Of a stretch of 64,000 nt of DNA, positions 63,920-64,000 are shown in pieces. This stretch comes from Collinsella sp. An307 (lineage in GTDB: Bacteria; Actinomycetota; Coriobacteriia; Coriobacteriales; Coriobacteriaceae), in contig NZ_NFIP01000007.1 of the NCBI RefSeq assembly GCF_002161805.1, positions 85,346 to 149,345 on the forward strand, read 5' to 3'. How positions within the stretch are numbered: position 1 is the stretch's first letter; each line of letters starts with the position of its first letter. A program made the position numbers and the translations under genes. Below the pieces are notes generated by a model, which had not been told where the DNA came from, did not search any database, and worked only from the letters and a program-made list of their open reading frames with translations.

Positions 63920-64000
63920 CTAGTCCCAGTCCATCCGGTAGGGCTCCGAGTGATGAAGCTCCGACCAAACGATGGCATCGCCCCACCGGGGGATGGCCCC
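63920..64000 (-). CDS. C-terminal end of an unidentified minus-strand gene, partial
   Basis: An open frame enters from the right edge and stops at TAG (63920-63922). The visible 26 residues end in EPYRMDWD and are rich in Trp and acidic residues. They are too few to name, and the frame is convergent with aroQ. It could be a chance frame. Confidence 0.35.
   Translation of the reverse strand, partial: GAIPRWGDAIVWSELHHSEPYRMDWD

Overview
The window is a gene-dense, high-GC, low-redundancy stretch of bacterial chromosome. It most resembles a member of the Coriobacteriia (Actinomycetota), for example a Collinsella-like gut anaerobe. The basis is the GC-rich coding sequence, frequent GTG and TTG starts behind strong Shine-Dalgarno (SD) sequences, an MEP (DXP) isoprenoid pathway split across the classic pyrH-frr-uppS-cdsA-dxr-rseP-ispG-proS cluster, a Gram-positive mre/rod locus, and a LuxR-type regulator fused to an excisionase-like DNA-binding domain. 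The genus is inferred from gene content; no marker gene was compared.

Layout. 1-3.1 kb (minus): the first codons of a probable scpA, an M50 peptidase, a small membrane protein and an ABC-F ATPase. 3.1-7.9 kb: accessory region with tRNA-Val, a secreted Ig-domain surface protein, a LuxR-type regulator, tRNA-Met (or Ile2) and two identical tRNA-Ala genes around a low-GC spacer. 7.9-18.2 kb (minus): proS, ispG, rseP, dxr, cdsA, uppS, frr, pyrH, then tsf and rpsB. 18.2-24.4 kb (minus): xerC, trmFO, dprA, comM, yraN, rnhB. 24.4-30.6 kb (minus): rplS, glyS, glyQ, lepB, trmD, rimM, khpA, rpsP. 30.8-32.1 kb (plus): dinB. 32.2-36.1 kb (minus): rsfS, yqeK, nadD, obg, rpmA, rplU. 36.2-38.8 kb (minus): a two-gene radical SAM module. 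38.8-45.7 kb (minus): an uncharacterised gene, then rodA, mrdA, mreD, mreC, mreB. 45.8-54.5 kb (minus): TPR membrane protein, cyclophilin, zinc-ribbon membrane protein, aconitase, P-type ATPase. 54.7-55.1 kb (plus): an unrecognised 133-aa protein, then tRNA-Arg (minus). 55.4-63.8 kb (plus): a complete aromatic amino acid operon. The last 81 bases hold the end of an unrecognised minus-strand gene.

How the genes work together. The aromatic operon carries every step from PEP plus erythrose-4-phosphate to chorismate, and on to prephenate, phenylpyruvate and hydroxyphenylpyruvate. Shikimate dehydrogenase and shikimate kinase are fused into one protein. The mre/rod block makes the lateral-wall elongation machinery, and UppS and CdsA supply its lipid carrier and phospholipid precursors. 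The remaining blocks are translation, tRNA modification, ribosome assembly and DNA-uptake/repair genes.

I found no CRISPR array, phage, transposase, defence island or clearly new multi-gene system. The most unusual items are the winged-helix-like insert in the RseP-type protease, the AroE-AroK fusion, the palindrome inside the promoter of the LuxR-type regulator, the duplicated tRNA-Ala around a low-GC spacer, and several hairpins or palindromes at gene starts.
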